A stretch of DNA of 33,221 bases from Candidatus Zipacnadia bacterium. GTDB lineage: Bacteria > Armatimonadota > Zipacnadia > JALGUG01. Under the pieces are notes generated by a model. That model had not been told where the DNA came from and ran no database searches. It saw only the letters and a program-made list of their open reading frames with translations. Both the position numbers and the translations under genes were made by a program. Positions 30,008 through 33,221 of this stretch are shown one piece after another (position 1 is the stretch's first letter; each line of letters starts with the position of its first letter). The stretch spans positions 1-33,221 of the forward strand of contig JALGUG010000022.1 of assembly GCA_029820995.1 (NCBI GenBank), in the 5' to 3' direction.

Positions 30008-30294
30008 CAGTCATGTCTCCTGTCGCATGCGTCCTTTGTCACGACCCCCTTGAAGTCCTCGCGGAGTTCCTTCCGCAGCCCGCGGAACTCCTCGATCAGC
30101 ACGTTCAGGCGCGCCTCGAGTACGGGCACCGCGTCGACCGCCGGGTTGCCCTTCTGCAGGCGGGCCTCGTGCACGGCGAGTTGGTCCTCCACCTTCTGCC
30201 GCCATCGGCCCATGCGATAGGCCACGAACCAGCCGCCCGCGAACCCGCCCGGCACAGCGCCGAGTCCCGTCACCAAGACCTGTAGCCAGCTCAC
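30007..30294 (-). CDS. Small membrane-anchored coiled-coil protein (holin/spanin-like candidate)
   Basis: 95 residues from GTG 30294 with GGAGG upstream. The N-terminal hydrophobic segment WLQVLVTGLGAVPGGFAGGWF (one membrane helix) is followed by a basic turn YRMGRWR and a long helix with heptads (KVEDQLAVHEARLQ, VLEARLNVLIEEFRGLRKEL). This could be a spanin-type or holin-associated lysis protein or a phage-head accessory; in Mu-like phages lysis genes lie near this position, but no lysin was recognised in the window. The start is chosen because GTGA overlaps the upstream stop. Confidence 0.6.
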   Translation of the reverse strand: MSWLQVLVTGLGAVPGGFAGGWFVAYRMGRWRQKVEDQLAVHEARLQKGNPAVDAVPVLEARLNVLIEEFRGLRKELREDFKGVVTKDACDRRHD

Positions 30295-30743
30295 GGGGAG
30301 TCCTCCTTCATTTCGGCCATGCACCCATTCACGGCGCCCCGCAGGATGCGCAGTTCCTCGCCCGTGTAGCGCGCCTCGAACCACGCCGAGAACCAATCCA
30401 TCGCGATCATCTTCTGGAGGTTGTCGCCGAACAGATCGAGCGTCTTCTCCAGGCTGTTGATGAGCTTGATGGTGATATCGGCCCACTTGCCCGGCGGCAT
30501 CGCCGTGTCCTCGACGTGCACGCGCAGACGCACGACGAGCGCGCCGATTACGTCGCGGAGATCAGAGAAGTCGGAGATCTGCTGCTGGGCATCCCAGTCG
30601 CGGCCGGCCTTGCTGTCGGCCGCCATCCAGCGGTAGATCGTGGAGGCGGAGACGCCGAGAGACTCGGCGATCTCATCGGCCGACTGCCCCTGCGCGTATA
30701 GACGCCGAGCGCGTGGCAGTGCCTCTTGTTTCGATGCAGGCAT
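30291..30743 (-). CDS. Terminase small subunit-like DNA-binding protein (Mu gp27 position)
   Basis: 150 residues. A helix-turn-helix (ARRLYAQGQSADEIAESLGV...STIYRWM, about 10-40) precedes a helical C-terminal domain (DLRDVIGALVVRLRVHV, ITIKLINSLEKTLDLFG). The N-terminal HTH and position before large terminase fit a small terminase that recognises the packaging site; Mu gp27 is the positional counterpart. First gene of the late block. ATG 30743; Shine-Dalgarno weak. Confidence 0.75.
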   Translation of the reverse strand: MPASKQEALPRARRLYAQGQSADEIAESLGVSASTIYRWMAADSKAGRDWDAQQQISDFSDLRDVIGALVVRLRVHVEDTAMPPGKWADITIKLINSLEKTLDLFGDNLQKMIAMDWFSAWFEARYTGEELRILRGAVNGCMAEMKEDSP

Positions 30744-30773
30744 AAGCGACTCTCGCGCGCAATCCGGTTTTCG

Positions 30774-30789
30774 ACCGGCTGCAGCCGGT
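30774..30789. promoter_or_regulatory. 16-bp palindrome ACCGGCTG/CAGCCGGT, possible operator
   Basis: Perfect palindrome 31 bp upstream of the late block start, in the 209-bp gap. No clear sigma70 -10/-35 was found on the leftward strand. A second dyad, GTGCAC-GCG-GTGCAC, lies at 30859-30873. Candidate control region for late transcription. Confidence 0.4.
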
Positions 30790-30894
30790 TCAGAGACCGT
30801 GACGCACGAAAGCCTTTATGCGGGGCACTTGAGGAGGAAGTCAAGCCGATTGCGCGCCGTGCACGCGGTGCACAAAGAAATAGGGAAATGGCAC

Positions 30895-30927
30895 AAAAAA
30901 GGCCCCGCGAGGCAACCTCGCGAGGCC
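30895..30927 (-). terminator. Rho-independent terminator, leftward
   Basis: Stem GGCCTCGCGAGG / CCTCGCGGGGCC with a TTG loop, then T6 on the minus strand. It ends the message of the gene at 30953-31696 and separates it from the late block. Confidence 0.85.
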
Positions 30928-30952
30928 TCAAAAGGCGGTTCAGTGATTGCGA

Positions 30953-31696
30953 TCAGCCCGCCATGAACACCGGGCACCCCAAACACAGGCCGCCGCAGGC
31001 GGCGCCGCAGCGAACCCTGATCGCGCCCTTCCGGTCGTCCCACATCTGTTCGGTCGGAAGCAACTGCGACCCGTCCCCCCAGGGCGGGGGATCGCCCTGC
31101 TCGATCAGGCCGAGCGAGACGGCGGACCGATAGGCGTCCTCGGCCGAGACCACGCCCTTCAGCACACGCTCCTTCAAGCGCGCCAACGTGGCATCGCGCG
31201 CAGCCTGGAACGTAATGCCGAAGGGGCAGACATTCCCAGGAGGGGGCGTCCACCTCGACAAGTCCTCGGCCTTCCACATGTGGCCCTCGCCGAGCCGCGT
31301 CTCATATCGGTCGATCACAAATGGACACCAGCCGCAGTGTACCGGCCGGTCTCTGCATGCTGCCGACGTGGCGGTCCACAGAGGCTTGTCCCCTCCGTCC
31401 AGCGCGCGGGTTTGCGGCGCCACGTCCGGGGGGGCAGGCCCGGGTCGTTTCAGCTCCCCATTCTCCTTGGGCAAAGCGGGAGGCGCAGGCAGGGGCGCCC
31501 CCACAGCCTCGAGCTTCTCGACACGGGGCTTCAACTGCCTCATGCGGACCTTGAGCAGCGCCACGTCCGCGCTCAGGCCGCGCACGCGCTCTGCCAGCGC
31601 GTCGAACTCGCGCCGCGTAACCTGGGCCGCCGCACCCAGTGCGCACAGCCCGACCAGCAGAGCCAGTCCGGTTCCCACCAATCGCTTGCGCCTCAT
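30953..31696 (-). CDS. Membrane/secreted coiled-coil protein with CRDRPVHC Cys-rich domain
   Basis: 247 residues from ATG 31696 (GGAGG upstream). Basic then hydrophobic start MRRKRLVGTGLALLVGLCAL plus GAAAQ reads as a signal peptide or anchor. Next a coiled coil (FDALAERVRGLSADVALLKV...MRQLKPRVEKLEA), a Pro-rich linker, and a Cys-rich C-terminal domain AACRDRPVHCGWCPFV...NVCPFGITFQAARDA...SAEDAYRSAVSLGL, shared with 11645-12031. The two paralogues flank the structural region. As an isolated, separately terminated gene near the switch it may be expressed by the lysogen and act at the cell surface (inference). Confidence 0.75.
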   Translation of the reverse strand: MRRKRLVGTGLALLVGLCALGAAAQVTRREFDALAERVRGLSADVALLKVRMRQLKPRVEKLEAVGAPLPAPPALPKENGELKRPGPAPPDVAPQTRALDGGDKPLWTATSAACRDRPVHCGWCPFVIDRYETRLGEGHMWKAEDLSRWTPPPGNVCPFGITFQAARDATLARLKERVLKGVVSAEDAYRSAVSLGLIEQGDPPPWGDGSQLLPTEQMWDDRKGAIRVRCGAACGGLCLGCPVFMAG

Positions 31697-31748
31697 CTTG
31701 CGCCTCCTTCCGTTATTGGGTGTCGACGCCGCCTCCCCCCGTCGCAAC

Positions 31749-32180
31749 TCAGTCGAGCCCCTCGGCGGCCTCCGTCCACTGGAGCGTTGCCCCACAATGG
31801 GGGCACTGACGCAGGCGCGGCGCCACCTCGCCGTGGCACTGGCCACAGTGGTAGCCGAGCCTCCGGATGACCTCCGCCACCGGTGGCTTGGGGTCCGGGC
31901 GGCTCAGGGGACCCGTGACGTAGACCGGGCTTTCCTCAGCCATGCTGAACGGTCCCGTGCCTGTCAACAGCCATTCTGCACAGATCTTGAAACATTGCTC
32001 GAATCGCCATGCCGTCTGCTTTGTCAAGGGCGCCCGCCCACGCTTGATCTCCGAAAGGTGGGAGGCCGACATTTGTAACGCCTCCGCGATCTGCTTTTGA
32101 GTGCCGCGAATGTGATTGAGCGCGAATTCGATGCGTTTTCTGTGATCTTCTGCCGATTCGGGAAGAATAGGGCTTGACAT
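31749..32180 (-). CDS. XRE-type repressor with C-terminal zinc ribbon
   Basis: 143 residues. HTH at about 27-60 (GTQKQIAEALQMSASHLSEI, KRGRAPLTKQTAWRFEQCF), a lambda/CI-type fold, and a C-terminal zinc ribbon HCGQC...QCPHC (about 110-131). No LexA/CI-like peptidase domain follows, so induction by RecA cleavage is unlikely; a metal- or partner-controlled switch fits. It is divergent from the early genes; its first codons overlap the -35 box of the rightward promoter, suggesting occlusion. ATG 32180, no clear Shine-Dalgarno. Confidence 0.8.
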   Translation of the reverse strand: MSSPILPESAEDHRKRIEFALNHIRGTQKQIAEALQMSASHLSEIKRGRAPLTKQTAWRFEQCFKICAEWLLTGTGPFSMAEESPVYVTGPLSRPDPKPPVAEVIRRLGYHCGQCHGEVAPRLRQCPHCGATLQWTEAAEGLD

Positions 32181-32203
32181 GCGTTAGATATCCCGTGTAT
32201 AAT
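32174..32203 (+). promoter_or_regulatory. Consensus sigma70-type promoter for early genes
   Basis: TTGACA (32174-32179) and TATAAT (32198-32203), both perfect, spacer 18 bp. It should initiate about 32210 toward the early genes; the -35 box lies within the first codons of the divergent repressor. Confidence 0.85.
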
Positions 32204-32220
32204 TCGGGTGGTCGAATCTT

Positions 32221-32237
32221 CTACTATCATATTGTAG
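32221..32237. promoter_or_regulatory. Likely operator: CTACtatcatattGTAG
   Basis: 17-bp imperfect dyad just downstream of the promoter, so a bound regulator would block the early message. A leftward -10-like TATGAT (32226-32231, minus) lies inside; its -35 is weak. Confidence 0.5.
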
Positions 32238-32244
32238 GGCACTG

Positions 32245-32514
32245 ATGGGAAAAGTCAAGAGAAAAACGGGGGCGGACGCGACGGTCATCACGGCAGCGAA
32301 CCTCCGGGCTTTCATGGGCAGACACATGATTTCATACAGCGAGATCGGCCGGCGCAGGGGGGTGACGTGCGACGCGGTGAGCCAAGCGCTGAGGTCGGAC
32401 CAAACAGGCAGACCGGTGAGTGGGGCGCTCCTCCGGGCGCTCTGGCAGGTAGCAAACGATGTCTTGATCGAGAGGGAGTGTCAAAATGAGAAGCTCTCGG
32501 GAGGAGGAACGTAG
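32245..32514 (+). CDS. Small helix-turn-helix early regulator (Cro/Ner-like position)
   Basis: 89 residues. SEIGRRRGVTCDAVSQALRS is a helix-turn-helix; the rest is helical. It is the first early gene behind a consensus promoter opposite the repressor, the position of Cro in lambda and Ner in Mu. ATG 32245 with a weak AGGG upstream. Function by analogy. Confidence 0.7.
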   Translation: MGKVKRKTGADATVITAANLRAFMGRHMISYSEIGRRRGVTCDAVSQALRSDQTGRPVSGALLRALWQVANDVLIERECQNEKLSGGGT

Positions 32515-32716
32515 GTGTTCAGTGTGTGGCGGCCCGACAACGCACTGGCTCCGGGCGCAGGAGGTGGCCGACGCCCTCGGTTGTTCTGTGAGGAAGGCGT
32601 ATTACCTGCTCGATAGGGGAGAACTGCGGGGCATCCGGGTGGGCAGGTCGCGCAGGTTCGAACACAAGAGCATTGACGGATACGTGAATGCCCAGCTTCG
32701 GGTGGAGGCCGCCTGA
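32486..32716 (+). CDS. MerR/excisionase-type DNA-binding protein
   Basis: 76 residues. After a CxxC (CSVCGG, about 11-16) comes WLRAQEVADALGCSVRKAYY plus LLDRGELRGIRVGRSRRF, the classical winged-helix excisionase-family pattern. It overlaps the previous gene by 29 nt. It could be Xis-like or an early regulator; no integrase is in the window. Confidence 0.8.
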   Translation: MRSSREEERRCSVCGGPTTHWLRAQEVADALGCSVRKAYYLLDRGELRGIRVGRSRRFEHKSIDGYVNAQLRVEAA

Positions 32717-32977
32717 ATGCCAAGCGAAACGGTGCTCGAATGCCGGAGCCTGATCGATACGGCCTTCGGGCTGATCGCGCAGGCCAGCCACGATCTGAAG
32801 GACGCGCGCGGACTGATCGCCATCATGGAGGCGGAGATCGCCCAGGCCGAGCATCCGGCCCTGGAGCGACTCGATCCCGCTGAGGTCGTCGCCCTGCGCG
32901 ACACCCTCGATTGGGACAATGGGCAGGTCTACCTCGTCGTCGGGGAGCCGGGCCAGGGCCAACAGGAGGGCACATGA
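32717..32977 (+). CDS. Small helical early protein
   Basis: 86 residues, mostly helical (LIDTAFGLIAQASHDLKDAR), acidic. Its ATG follows the upstream stop directly (TGAATG) and its own stop overlaps the next start (ATGA). Not recognised. Confidence 0.65.
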   Translation: MPSETVLECRSLIDTAFGLIAQASHDLKDARGLIAIMEAEIAQAEHPALERLDPAEVVALRDTLDWDNGQVYLVVGEPGQGQQEGT

Positions 32978-33221
32978 GCGCCGAGATACTCCCCTACGGA
33001 CAGGTCGCCGAGGAGATGGGCGTGTCCCTCCGGTGGGTCCGATCGCTGGTGCGACGGGGCACGCTCCCGACCGCGCCGCTGGGCTATCACAGCAACGGCA
33101 AGGTGGAATACGGCGTCCCCCGCGCCGCCCTGGTCGCCCAGGCCAACGCCGCCCCGCTCACGCCCGAACGATGCACGCTGAAGTTCGAGGGCCGCGTGCC
33201 GCTGACCCGGGACGGCATCCC
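32974..33221 (+). CDS. DNA-binding early protein, 3' end outside window
   Basis: 82 codons visible. PYGQVAEEMGVSLRWVRSLV followed by RRGTLPTAP is a helix-turn-helix of MerR/excisionase or transposase N-terminal type; then PLTPERCTLKFEGRVPLTRD. ATG 32974 has AGGAGGG upstream. A Mu-type transposase with an N-terminal HTH is one possibility given the Mu-like head genes, but only a longer sequence could show its catalytic domain. Confidence 0.65.
   Translation, partial: MSAEILPYGQVAEEMGVSLRWVRSLVRRGTLPTAPLGYHSNGKVEYGVPRAALVAQANAAPLTPERCTLKFEGRVPLTRDGI

Noticed and set aside
30007-30486. Longer reading of the membrane protein gene beginning at 30486
   Set aside because: The extra N-terminal part overlaps the small terminase gene and is low-complexity; GTG 30294 has GGAGG and GTGA coupling.
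1-33221. tRNA genes, integrase, reverse transcriptase or diversity-generating element
   Set aside because: No cloverleaf, tyrosine/serine recombinase or RT motif was seen; a dedicated tRNA search was not possible.

Overview
The window is a GC-rich piece of a tailed-phage genome (prophage or free phage cannot be told) with a clear modular layout. No host marker gene is present. The dispersed short repeats (several palindromic or tandem families, many inside genes) look like those of repeat-rich uncultivated bacteria such as Planctomycetota and relatives. That host assignment is an impression, not a demonstrated fact.

Right end (about 31.7-33.2 kb): a genetic switch. A helix-turn-helix repressor with a C-terminal zinc ribbon reads leftward. 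A consensus sigma70-type promoter reads rightward into four small, tightly packed early genes, at least two of them DNA-binding; the last runs off the window. Just left lies a membrane-anchored coiled-coil protein with a cysteine-rich domain and its own terminator.

Middle (about 30.7 to 12.0 kb, all leftward): the late operon. Packaging and head genes are of Mu type: small terminase, small membrane protein, large terminase, gp29-like portal fused to a MuF domain, gpI-like protease/scaffold, decoration-like protein, gpT-like capsid, gp36-like and gpG-like proteins. They are followed by a long-tailed, siphovirus-like tail module: terminator, tail tube, a tail assembly chaperone with a -1 frameshift site (A AAA AAC), tape measure, distal tail protein, and a 1265-residue hub/fibre with cysteine-rich modules joined by Thr-rich linkers. 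Capsid, decoration, tail tube and distal tail proteins also end in Thr-rich tails.

Left third (about 12.0 kb to the left edge, still leftward, mostly with ATGA/GTGA stop-start overlaps): an accessory glycan cluster. It has seven glycosyltransferase genes carrying eight catalytic domains, a SAM methyltransferase, an alkaline-phosphatase/sulfatase-superfamily enzyme, a calcineurin-like phosphoesterase, a zincin, a small lipoprotein, small Cys proteins, and the start of a Dam-type adenine methylase at the edge.

Two themes stand out. First, Thr-rich tails on at least five virion proteins occur beside a large set of glycosyltransferases, one with a DxH motif like that of polypeptide GalNAc-transferases; this suggests a phage-encoded virion O-glycosylation system (inference). 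Second, about 20 copies of a ~39-bp palindromic element lie between and, in frame, inside phage genes, so their products carry repeat-derived peptides, much like the Rickettsia palindromic elements.
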